A stretch of DNA of 17,412 nucleotides, from the NCBI GenBank assembly GCA_964194625.1, contig CAXMNC010000206.1, positions 1 to 17,412 of the forward strand. The letters run 5' to 3'. Position 1 is the stretch's first letter; every line of letters starts with the position of its first letter. Below the pieces are notes generated by a model. The model was not told the DNA's origin and ran no database searches. It saw only the letters and a list, made by a program, of their open reading frames with translations. The DNA is from SPGG2 sp964194625. Its GTDB lineage: Bacteria; Pseudomonadota; Gammaproteobacteria; Acidiferrobacterales; SPGG2. Shown here piece after piece: positions 7,772 through 14,238 of the stretch. The position numbers and the translations under genes were made by a program.

Positions 7772-8410
7772 ATGGCAAAAGTTATTCTTACACATAACAA
7801 AAAAGTGTTAGATACATTCGAATTGGACCAAGGCGATATGAAAATCGGCCGCCGTCCGGACGCGGGCATTACTATCGATAGCATGGCGGTCAGCGGCGAG
7901 CACGCCAACATCTTTACCATCGGCGAGGATTCGTTTATTCAAGATCTAGGTAGCACTAATGGAACTTTCGTCAATAATAAGCAAATTACCAAACATCACC
8001 TCAAGGATGGCGACGTGATAATGATTGGCAAACATACCCTGAACTATGTTAATGAAACGCAAGCCAAGGTCGCCTCGGCCCCCACTGAGGATTTTGCCAA
8101 GACGGTAATCATCGCCCCGCCCTCGGCCGCGGAAGCCACTGGCGTTCAGCAAAAGGCAGCGCTCTATGTGCTCAGTGGCCCTAGTAGCGGCAAGCGTATC
8201 GAGGTGAGCAAACGGATCACGAACCTCGGTAAGACTGGAAAACGCTCGGGCACCATCACGCGAACCGATGATGCCTTTGTTCTCGTGGCTGGCGACACCC
8301 CAGAACTTCCCAAACTAAACGGGCGTCTCATCGCCAGACGTGGTGCCAAGTTGAAAGATGGCGACGTTATTGAAGTATCCGGAACGCGCTTGCAATTTCA
8401 GCTCAAATAA
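7772..8410 (+). CDS. FHA domain-containing protein
   Basis: This is a 212-residue cytoplasmic adaptor. The N-terminal FHA domain (about 4-92) has the phosphothreonine-binding set: G26-R27 in IGRRPD, S41 and H44 in AVSGEH, and STNGTFVN at 61-68. A linker with EDFAKTVIIAPP follows. A second beta-rich domain (about 128-212) resembles FHA in its ending (LKDGDVIEVSGTRLQF) but has GK in place of GR and no recognisable S..H pair, so it is probably a degenerate FHA. An in-frame ATG at 7748 would add eight residues; I chose 7772 because MAKVILTHNKKVL is the usual beginning of such proteins. It likely reads the phosphorylation state set by the adjacent kinase and phosphatase. It is convergent with radA, 25 nt away. 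Confidence 0.9.
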   Translation: MAKVILTHNKKVLDTFELDQGDMKIGRRPDAGITIDSMAVSGEHANIFTIGEDSFIQDLGSTNGTFVNNKQITKHHLKDGDVIMIGKHTLNYVNETQAKVASAPTEDFAKTVIIAPPSAAEATGVQQKAALYVLSGPSSGKRIEVSKRITNLGKTGKRSGTITRTDDAFVLVAGDTPELPKLNGRLIARRGAKLKDGDVIEVSGTRLQFQLK

Positions 8411-8435
8411 ACGTACTACTTGGCGAGTCCGAGGT

Positions 8436-9800
8436 CTATTCCTTTAGTATTTCCAGTGCTTCCGCCACTCGTTTGACCGCGATAACCTCGATCCCGACGT
8501 CAACATTTTTCGGCCGATTGGCGGCTGGAATCAAGACACGTTTAAAGCCGAGTTTGGCCGCTTCACGTATTCGATCTTGACCACGCTGTACCGGCCGCAC
8601 CTCACCGGCCAAACCAATCTCTCCAAATACCACAAGATCGCGACCGGCTGGTCGGTCAGTCAGGCTCGACATCGTGGCCGTGACAATCGCTAAGTCCGCC
8701 GCCGTTTCAGTGATGCGCACCCCACCGGCAACATTTATAAACACATCTTGGTCGTAGGTCGCAACCCCAGCGTGACGATGCAGAACCGCCAACAGCATCC
8801 CTAGCCTATTCTGATCGAGCCCGACACTGACGCGCCGCGGGTTGGCAAGATGACTTTGGTCCACTAGCGCCTGGACTTCCACGAGCAATGGTCGTGTACC
8901 CTCTTGCGTGGCTAACACGACGGTTCCGGACACAGCATCTCCTTGCTTGCTAACAAGCATGGCCGAGGGATTATTTACGATCCGCAGACCAGTCTCCGTC
9001 ATTGCGAAAACTCCGATTTCATTTACCGCACCAAATCGATTCTTGATGGCACGAATGATTCGAAACTGACTGCTCGAATCACCCTCGAAATACAACACCG
9101 TGTCTACCATGTGCTCCAAGACGCGAGGCCCCGCCAAGATGCCCTCTTTCGTAACGTGGCCAACAAGAAACAGGCCGGTATTATTATGCTTGGCGAACCG
9201 AACCAGCTGCGCCGCTGACTCTCGGACCTGCGCCACACTACCGGGGGCGGATTGCAACAACTCCGTAAACACCGCCTGGATCGAGTCGATGACCACTACC
9301 TGCGGTTGCTCGGCCGCGACACACGAAAGAATCGTTTCGATATGGTTCTCGGCCAACAATTGAACCCGAGCGCCCTTAACACCCAGCCGCTGGGCACGCA
9401 GCGCAACCTGCTGAGCCGACTCTTCCCCCGTTACATACAACACTTTCGCATCCTGGCTGATGGCAGTCAGCGCCTGAATCAGCAGTGTCGACTTCCCTAT
9501 GCCGGGGTCACCGCCAATAAGAACGACAGACCCCACTACCATGCCACCACCCAAGACGCGGTCGAGCTCCACCAGGCCGGTGGAAAATCGACTTGCGCCA
9601 TCCAGCGCCACCGCATCCAAAGACTGACTAGATGCCGTTGGCGCGAGGGCTTGAAACCGGGTGTTACGATTTGAGTCGCTGACGGCGACGGTTTCTACCA
9701 GCGTATTCCAACCGCTGCACCCGGGACATTGGCCACTCCATTTAGATGCCTGCGCCCCGCACTCGGTGCAGCTAAATACGGACTTCGTCTTAACGGTCAT
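8436..9800 (-). CDS. radA: DNA repair protein RadA (Sms)
   Basis: The 454-residue protein is a RecA-like DnaB-type helicase that promotes branch migration of recombination intermediates. The domain order is complete: a C4 zinc finger (C11, C14, C25, C28), a RecA-like ATPase with Walker A GGDPGIGKST (K103) and Walker B VVVIDSIQAV, the RadA-specific KNRFG motif (253-257), and a C-terminal Lon-protease-like domain ending in DLVVFGEIGLAGEVRPVQRG. The start is the ATG at 9800, with no strong Shine-Dalgarno. It lies downstream of alr on the same strand, separated by a 163-nt gap filled by the heptamer array, so it may have its own promoter. Confidence 0.98.
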   Translation of the reverse strand: MTVKTKSVFSCTECGAQASKWSGQCPGCSGWNTLVETVAVSDSNRNTRFQALAPTASSQSLDAVALDGASRFSTGLVELDRVLGGGMVVGSVVLIGGDPGIGKSTLLIQALTAISQDAKVLYVTGEESAQQVALRAQRLGVKGARVQLLAENHIETILSCVAAEQPQVVVIDSIQAVFTELLQSAPGSVAQVRESAAQLVRFAKHNNTGLFLVGHVTKEGILAGPRVLEHMVDTVLYFEGDSSSQFRIIRAIKNRFGAVNEIGVFAMTETGLRIVNNPSAMLVSKQGDAVSGTVVLATQEGTRPLLVEVQALVDQSHLANPRRVSVGLDQNRLGMLLAVLHRHAGVATYDQDVFINVAGGVRITETAADLAIVTATMSSLTDRPAGRDLVVFGEIGLAGEVRPVQRGQDRIREAAKLGFKRVLIPAANRPKNVDVGIEVIAVKRVAEALEILKE

Positions 9801-9830
9801 TTCTATAGATCAGCTGTCTTATCCATAATT

Positions 9831-9964
9831 CGAGTAGCAAGTAACAAGTTAAGAGCTTGATGGCCCGCCACCCGGTGTTTCTTGCTACTTAAACCTTGCT
9901 AATTGTTACTAGCTTCATAGTTGATGCTACTTCAAACTTGCTACTTGCTACTGTCTCAGTTCCT
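9831..9964. repeat. Heptamer-phased intergenic repeat with inverted arms (alr-radA gap)
   Basis: From 9881 the sequence parses into contiguous 7-mers: CTTGCTA, CTTAAAC, CTTGCTA, ATTGTTA, CTAGCTT, CATAGTT, GATGCTA, CTTCAAA, CTTGCTA, CTTGCTA, CTGTCTC. Exact CTTGCTA copies are at 9881, 9895, 9937 and 9944, all multiples of 7 apart. To the left, 9835-9855 reads TAGCAAG, TAACAAG, TTAAGAG, the same motif inverted. AGTAGCAAG (9833-9841 region) and CTTGCTACT (9881-9889) can pair around a GC-rich centre (about 9856-9880). The array fills almost all of the 163-nt gap and runs up to the alr stop codon. Confidence 0.8.
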
Positions 9965-11040
9965 TAGTCAATCTGCACCCGTGGCGCGCGCTTGGGCATG
10001 CGTGCGAGCAATTCGTAGGCTATCGTACCGGCGTGGGCTGCGATCTCCTCAACCGGCAGACCTTGTCCCCACAAAACAACCGGATCGCCAACCTGTGCAT
10101 CCGGTCTACCCCGTAGATCCACCGTGATCATATCCATAGAAACACGTCCAATTAGCGGTACCCGTTTACCATTGACAAGCACCGGCGTTAAAGCTGAGGC
10201 TAGGCGCGGATAACCGTCCCCGTAACCGACGGCGACTATGCCGACCGGCATGTCCTCTGGGCAAACCCACTCACCACCATAACCAACACAATCACCTTTG
10301 CTCCGATGATTCACGGCAATCAGCTGACTGGTAAGTGTCATCACCGGGTGCAATCCTAGCTCGGCGGCGCTATAGCCTTCCACTGGGGATGCGCCATACA
10401 ACATGATTCCGGGCCTAACCCACTCAAAATGACTTTGTGGCCACGCCACTACGCCGGCGGAATTCGCCAAACTGCACTCTAACTCCAACCCCGCCGCCAG
10501 TTGCGTGAATAGCGCTATCTGGTCGTTCGTCACCTTGTGGGTGCGGTCATCAGCCCTTGCCAAATGTGACATTAGACGGACGCGACCAACCGCATTGCAC
10601 TTCTGCAGTCTCGCCAGGACAGCGGGCACCTCATCAGGCACAAATCCGATGCGATTCATACCCGTATCTGCCTTTAACCAAACATCAATGGGGCTCGAGC
10701 TTTGACAGCGCTCCAGTTGTTCCAACTGCACCAAGTTGTGCACCACAGACGAGAATCGATAGTGGGTAAGCAAATTCAGCTCTTGCCCATCGAAGAATCC
10801 TTCCAGTAGGCAAATAGGGTGAGCAACGCCGGCATTACGCAGAACAACGCCTTCGTCGAAACTGGCCACCGCGAAGGCATGCGTCTCTATCAGAATATTG
10901 GCGATGGCAGCCAGCCCATGCCCATAAGCATCAGCCTTGACCACGGCCATGACCTTTGAATTGGGAGCGGTCTCGCGAACTTGCTTGAGGTTGTGTTCTA
11001 GGGCTTGGGCATCAATCAGTGCGCGTACCGGCCTCGTCAT
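9964..11040 (-). CDS. alr: Alanine racemase
   Basis: The enzyme is a PLP-dependent fold-type III racemase interconverting L- and D-alanine for peptidoglycan. The product is 358 residues, the normal length. The PLP lysine is K35 in VVKADAYGHG. The opposite catalytic base is Y254 in VGYGGEW. Other family segments are LKADTGMNRIGF, MSHLARAD, ANSAGVVAW, VRPGIMLYGASP, VAVGYGDGYPR and GRVSMDMITVDL. Its ATG at 11038-11040 overlaps the dnaB stop (ATGA overlap), so the two are translationally coupled. Whether it is the sole racemase or a second dadX-like copy cannot be told from this window. Confidence 0.98.
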   Translation of the reverse strand: MTRPVRALIDAQALEHNLKQVRETAPNSKVMAVVKADAYGHGLAAIANILIETHAFAVASFDEGVVLRNAGVAHPICLLEGFFDGQELNLLTHYRFSSVVHNLVQLEQLERCQSSSPIDVWLKADTGMNRIGFVPDEVPAVLARLQKCNAVGRVRLMSHLARADDRTHKVTNDQIALFTQLAAGLELECSLANSAGVVAWPQSHFEWVRPGIMLYGASPVEGYSAAELGLHPVMTLTSQLIAVNHRSKGDCVGYGGEWVCPEDMPVGIVAVGYGDGYPRLASALTPVLVNGKRVPLIGRVSMDMITVDLRGRPDAQVGDPVVLWGQGLPVEEIAAHAGTIAYELLARMPKRAPRVQID

Positions 11041-12431
11041 CCAAAGGCCCCGTCGAAATCGCCACCGACATAATTCTCGAACTTAGTATACTGTCCTAAA
11101 AACGTAAGCCTGACCGTGCCGGTCGGCCCGTTTCTTTGCTTGCCGATAATGATCTCCGCCGTCCCCTTTTCGACGCTATCTTCGTTATAAACCTCGTCAC
11201 GGTAAATGAAGAAAATTACATCTGCATCCTGCTCGATCGAACCAGACTCTCTTAAGTCTGACATCACCGGTCGCTTGTTTGGTCTCTGCTCCAAACTTCT
11301 ATTGAGCTGTGACATAGCCATCAATGGAACATCCAGCTCCTTGGCTAGATTCTTAAGCGCCCGCGTTATATAGGAGATCTCCGTTGCACGATTCTCATTT
11401 CCTTCCGTCGACTGCATTAACTGCAAGTAATCGACAATAATGAGCCCAAGACCATGCTCTCGTTTTAGTCGACGGCAGCGGGCACGCAACTCCATTGGCG
11501 TTAATCCCGGTGAATCATCTGTAAATATAGGCGCCTCTGAAAGCAGACTGATAGCCGATGTCAATCTAGGCCAATCCTCGTCATTTAGCTTGCCGGTACG
11601 AACTTTGTGGCTGTTGATGCGTCCCAAAGAAGCCATCATGCGCATCGCCAATTGCTGGCCCGGCATCTCCATACTAAAGATTGCGACCGGCAACCCATGA
11701 CCGACCGCGGCATTCTCGGCGATATTCATCGCCAACGAAGTCTTGCCCATAGACGGCCGCCCCGCAACAATAATCAGATCAGATGCTTGCAGCCCGGAAG
11801 TCATCTCATCGAGATCAGCATAACCGGTTGACACACCAGTAATAGACTTATCGGAGCGATACAAGGTATCAATGCGGTCAACCGCCGACGTCAAAAGCTG
11901 CTTGATCGGCTGAAATCCACCACGCTGATGAGCCCCCTGCTCACTGATCGAGAGGATGCGACCTTCCGCGTAGTCTAAAATCTCAACTGCATTGCGTCCT
12001 TCAGGATCGTAGACACGGTGAGTGATATCACCGGTTACGCCGAGTAGATTCCTCAATATTGAGCGCTCTCGTACGATATTTGCGTACGCACCGATATTTG
12101 CAGCACTCGGCGTGTTTTTCGCCAGCGCGCCCAAATAGGCGAGGCCGCCGACATCTTCGAGTTCCGCGTTTTTTTCCAATTGCTCGGAGACGGTAACAAC
12201 ATCAGCCGGGCTGTTTTCCTCGCATAACCTACTAATCGCCCTATAGATAAGCCGGTGCTCCTTGCGATAGAAATCATCGGCAACCAATTTGTCCGCTATT
12301 TGATCTAGAGAACGATTGTCGAGCATAAGGCCGCCCAGGACAGACTGTTCAGCCTCAATCGATTGTGGTGGGACCTTGAGGGTCGCGGCCGTCGCGCCGC
12401 TTTCGGCAAGGGAATAGCCTCGATCTTCCAT
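11037..12431 (-). CDS. dnaB: Replicative DNA helicase DnaB
   Basis: This is the hexameric 5'-3' helicase of the replication fork, 464 residues. The N-terminal helical domain (about 18-125) begins PPQSIEAEQSVLGGLMLDN and interacts with primase in known homologues. After a linker (about 150-175), the RecA-like ATPase domain carries Walker A GRPSMGKTS (K230), Walker B GLIIVDYLQLM, and SQLNRSLEQRPNKRPVMSDLRESG, a DnaB signature, ending IIGKQRNGPTGTVRLTF. No intein or insertion interrupts the Walker A region, a common insertion site in this gene. The ATG at 12431 follows a modest AGAAGGCGG. Upstream is a 435-nt gap to rplI. Confidence 0.98.
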   Translation of the reverse strand: MEDRGYSLAESGATAATLKVPPQSIEAEQSVLGGLMLDNRSLDQIADKLVADDFYRKEHRLIYRAISRLCEENSPADVVTVSEQLEKNAELEDVGGLAYLGALAKNTPSAANIGAYANIVRERSILRNLLGVTGDITHRVYDPEGRNAVEILDYAEGRILSISEQGAHQRGGFQPIKQLLTSAVDRIDTLYRSDKSITGVSTGYADLDEMTSGLQASDLIIVAGRPSMGKTSLAMNIAENAAVGHGLPVAIFSMEMPGQQLAMRMMASLGRINSHKVRTGKLNDEDWPRLTSAISLLSEAPIFTDDSPGLTPMELRARCRRLKREHGLGLIIVDYLQLMQSTEGNENRATEISYITRALKNLAKELDVPLMAMSQLNRSLEQRPNKRPVMSDLRESGSIEQDADVIFFIYRDEVYNEDSVEKGTAEIIIGKQRNGPTGTVRLTFLGQYTKFENYVGGDFDGAFG

Positions 12432-12533
12432 CGTTTCCGCCTTCTAATTGTTTAGCTGCGCCCATATGGAATAGCATGGACGTGCACAGCAAACCCAGCT
12501 GCTAGAACCTAGAGTAATGCACCCACGACACAG

Positions 12534-12542
12534 ATTTTATCA
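12534..12542 (-). promoter_or_regulatory. Candidate extended -10 promoter for dnaB
   Basis: TGA followed directly by TAAAAT on the minus strand matches an extended -10 element with 5 of 6 consensus bases in the hexamer. No -35 element is evident at 16-18 bp, as can be the case for extended -10 promoters. It would start dnaB-alr transcription with a leader of roughly 95 nt. Confidence 0.3.
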
Positions 12543-12830
12543 GACAACACTGCCTGCGTGTGACACCTGCGCAATGCCCACTGGGGCGAGATATTTAGGG
12601 CAAAATAACGCGTGCCCCGATAACATGTCGACTCTCGCTACTGATACATAGATACAAGAAGCCCACCGACAAGTGCTCTCGAGTTGCTGGTTTTGTCCAG
12701 TTCTACCTCAAGCATACACCGGCGTATTCTTACGAGGCCGGGGAACACGCGCTGCCATTATATGTCAGTCGGTTGGTGTTGCGTACAGCGGGGCGAAGAA
12801 CGGTCGTGAACTGCCGACAAAACGAGCTTG

Positions 12831-12862
12831 AACCTAACGGCGATGGCCGTGGTTTTTATTAG
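12831..12862 (+). terminator. Terminator-like hairpin oriented on the plus strand
   Basis: On the plus strand, AACC plus ACGGC (12831-12834, 12837-12841) pair with GCCGT plus GGTT (12846-12854) around a GATG loop and a 2-nt TA bulge, followed by TTTATT. Read on the minus strand, where rplI ends, the hairpin has no T-tract after it. It therefore points against the local gene direction, unless it merely protects the rplI mRNA 3' end. Confidence 0.35.
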
Positions 12863-12866
12863 GGTT

Positions 12867-13316
12867 TTACTCTTCGCCGACGATAGATACGGTAATTTTT
12901 ATATCGATCTCTGGATGTAGCGTCACTGCGATCTCGTGGTCGCCAACATCTTTGAGTGGACCTGCACCAAGATGGATTTCCGACTTTTGTAGATCATGCC
13001 CGGCTGCTTGCATGGCCTCCGTGATATCTAGCGTGCTCACCGAGCCGAACAACTTGCCTTCTTCGCTGACCTTGCGCACCAGCTGCACTGACGTGCCGTC
13101 CATCTTATCAGCACGCTCACGCGCTTTTGCCAGCGCTTCGCCATGAACCTGCTCGAGCTCTGTGCGCCGGGCCTCAAATGCCGCCCTATTCTCTTTGTTT
13201 GCAATAACAGCCCTACCATACGGAATCAGGTAGTTTCGCGCATACCCCGATTTCACCTTGACCTCATCCCCGAGATTGCCCAGGTTCTGAACTTCTTCAA
13301 GCAAAATGACCTGCAT
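12867..13316 (-). CDS. rplI: 50S ribosomal protein L9
   Basis: bL9 is a 149-residue protein of the large subunit near the L1 stalk, the same length as in E. coli. The N-terminal domain is MQVILLEEVQNLGNLGDEVKVKSGYARNYLIP, then a long helix (about 45-75), then the C-terminal RNA-binding domain containing GKLFGSVSTLDI and ending ITVSIVGEE. I use the ATG at 13316 rather than the in-frame ATG at 13337 because GGGAGGGGAG lies directly upstream and this start gives the canonical N-terminus. It is 35 nt downstream of rpsR in the same operon. Confidence 0.97.
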   Translation of the reverse strand: MQVILLEEVQNLGNLGDEVKVKSGYARNYLIPYGRAVIANKENRAAFEARRTELEQVHGEALAKARERADKMDGTSVQLVRKVSEEGKLFGSVSTLDITEAMQAAGHDLQKSEIHLGAGPLKDVGDHEIAVTLHPEIDIKITVSIVGEE

Positions 13317-13351
13317 GGCTCCCCTCCCGACCGACAAACAGTGTCCCGGAT

Positions 13352-13576
13352 CTAATGGCTATCCGAATACGGCAGTAATGCGAGATATCTCGCATACTTA
13401 ATCGCACGCGCGAGTTGGCGTTGATAGCGTGATTTAGTACCAGTATTTCGACTAGGGATAATACGACCGGTTTCGGTAACATACGCCTTTAGGGTCGCAA
13501 GATCTTTGTAATCAATCTCAACGACACCCTCAGCTGTGAATCGGCAATATTTCTTACGTCTAAAATAACGGGACAT
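13352..13576 (-). CDS. rpsR: 30S ribosomal protein S18
   Basis: bS18 has 74 residues (75 in E. coli) and pairs with S6 on the small-subunit platform. Signature segments are RRKKYCRFTAEG, IDYKDLATLKAYVTETGRI and SRNTGTKSRYQRQLARAIKYAR. A strong GGAGGAG Shine-Dalgarno precedes the ATG at 13576. It lies 36 nt after rpsF with no priB gene between, unlike the E. coli operon. Confidence 0.98.
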   Translation of the reverse strand: MSRYFRRKKYCRFTAEGVVEIDYKDLATLKAYVTETGRIIPSRNTGTKSRYQRQLARAIKYARYLALLPYSDSH

Positions 13577-13612
13577 ACCGCAACTCCTCCTTTAATTCGT
13601 ATCCAATCATGA

Positions 13613-14056
13613 TCACTCGAGAGACTCTGCCGGCGCCTCACTAGCTGGGGCCGGCTTTTCGTTCGCGTCCGACACTGCTGGTTTGGAATCATCGAAATTA
13701 CGGGCAGAATCCGGCTCGGGCAGCCTGGATTCCTCCTGCTTGTCCTTGGCCAAGGGTGAAGCCGTCGTGACCGGTGCCTTTTTTCGAATCACGAGAGAGC
13801 GTAACACGGCGTCGTTAAACTTGAAGGCTGCCTCTAACTCACGCAGCGTCTCCAACGTGCACTCGATGTTCATGAGAACGTAGTGCGCCTTGTGTACTTT
13901 GTTGATGAGAAACGCGAGCTGGCGCCGCCCCCAATCTTCAAGGCGGTGGACGGCGCCGTTTTGGGATTCGATCATCGAGCGGTACCGCTCGATCATGGCA
14001 GGGACTTGTTCGCTCTGGTCCGGATGGACCAGAAACACTACCTCGTAATGGCGCAT
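13613..14056 (-). CDS. rpsF: 30S ribosomal protein S6
   Basis: bS6 has 147 residues and binds S18 on the platform. The folded domain (about 1-93) starts MRHYEVVFLVHPDQSEQVP and includes HRLEDWGRRQLAF and HYVLMNIEC. From about residue 95 there is a low-complexity, acidic and Ala/Pro-rich tail rich in K, E, P and S that is probably disordered. It is somewhat longer than the tail of E. coli S6 and its end could be a target of post-translational glutamylation as in E. coli, though no RimK is visible here. The AAGGAG Shine-Dalgarno lies before the ATG at 14056. It is first in the operon rpsF-rpsR-rplI. Confidence 0.98.
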   Translation of the reverse strand: MRHYEVVFLVHPDQSEQVPAMIERYRSMIESQNGAVHRLEDWGRRQLAFLINKVHKAHYVLMNIECTLETLRELEAAFKFNDAVLRSLVIRKKAPVTTASPLAKDKQEESRLPEPDSARNFDDSKPAVSDANEKPAPASEAPAESLE

Positions 14057-14078
14057 ACCTGTGCTCCTTATGGATAAA

Positions 14079-14108
14079 GCCTTCCGCTACCCAGCGGGCC
14101 GGTAAGGC
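14079..14108 (-). promoter_or_regulatory. Candidate S6:S18 autoregulatory leader hairpin of rpsF
   Basis: The rpsF leader on the minus strand folds as GCCTT / AAGGC (5 bp), a bulged A, CCG / CGG, then an apical GCCC / GGGT element, ending about 12 nt before the AAGGAG. An S6:S18 feedback hairpin with a conserved CCG upstream of rpsF is known across many bacteria. The position and the CCG fit, but I have not matched it to a covariance model. Confidence 0.45.
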
Positions 14109-14155
14109 AAGGATGCGGTCGCTACAGCATTGGCGCTTTAGCGAAAGTGCGGCGC

Positions 14156-14184
14156 ATTCTAAACCATACATCGTCAATGGTAAA
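14156..14184 (-). promoter_or_regulatory. Probable sigma70 promoter of the rpsF operon
   Basis: On the minus strand TTTACC (14179-14184) and TAGAAT (14156-14161) are separated by exactly 17 bp. The -10 has 5 of 6 consensus bases and the -35 has 4 of 6. Initiation near 14149 gives a leader of about 90 nt that would contain the candidate S6:S18 hairpin. Confidence 0.55.
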
Positions 14185-14188
14185 TAGT

Positions 14189-14214
14189 GAACCGTGGTCC
14201 ATAAGTCACGGTTC
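14189..14214 (-). repeat. 8-bp hairpin between rlmB and the rpsF promoter
   Basis: GAACCGTG (14189-14196) and CACGGTTC (14207-14214) are exact reverse complements around a 10-nt loop. It lies 13 nt after the rlmB stop and directly upstream of the rpsF -35 box. It may act as a transcription stop or mRNA 3'-end stabiliser for rnr-rlmB, but no U-run follows on either strand. Confidence 0.45.
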
Positions 14215-14238
14215 TCGACTAACGAGTCACGAATCACG
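14204..14238. repeat. Heptamer-phased tract overlapping the rlmB 3' end
   Basis: Five contiguous 7-mers ending in CG can be read on the plus strand: AGTCACG, GTTCTCG, ACTAACG, AGTCACG, AATCACG. On the minus strand the unit is CGTGACT or CGTGATT. The tract includes the last codons and the stop of rlmB (14227-14229) and continues into the gap, sharing bases with the 8-bp hairpin. Its unit differs from the heptamer in the alr-radA gap, but the period is the same. Confidence 0.6.

Larger units (their letters stand above)
12432..12866. other. 435-nt gene-free gap between rplI and dnaB
   Basis: No convincing coding region is present on either strand; the longest candidate I noticed following a -10-like box is 16 codons. 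On the minus strand there are a TATAAT (12757-12762) without a -35, and an extended -10, TGA-TAAAAT (12534-12542), about 105 bp before dnaB. Several short inverted repeats occur, for example GTGCA (12482-12486) with TGCAC (12518-12522), and GGGGC (12583-12587) with GCCCC (12614-12618). A terminator-like hairpin oriented on the plus strand sits at the rplI end. The gap probably holds the dnaB promoter and leader. Confidence 0.5.

Noticed and set aside
8411..8435. Possible shared terminator between the convergent FHA and radA genes
   Set aside because: The 25-nt gap has no stem or T-run.
9252..9674. 140-codon plus-strand frame antisense to radA
   Set aside because: It is a shadow of radA's codon pattern, with low-complexity Arg/Gln/His-rich content and no Shine-Dalgarno.
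9831..9964. CRISPR array
   Set aside because: The repeated unit is only 7 nt and contiguous, with no 20-40-nt repeat and spacer alternation and no cas genes.
12700..12762. 16-codon minus-strand frame after a TATAAT in the rplI-dnaB gap
   Set aside because: It is too short, and its ATG overlaps the putative -10 box, so it would not be in the transcript started there.
13577..13612. Missing priB between rpsF and rpsR as a deletion
   Set aside because: Only 36 nt separate the genes, and many gammaproteobacteria lack priB here, so this is normal variation.
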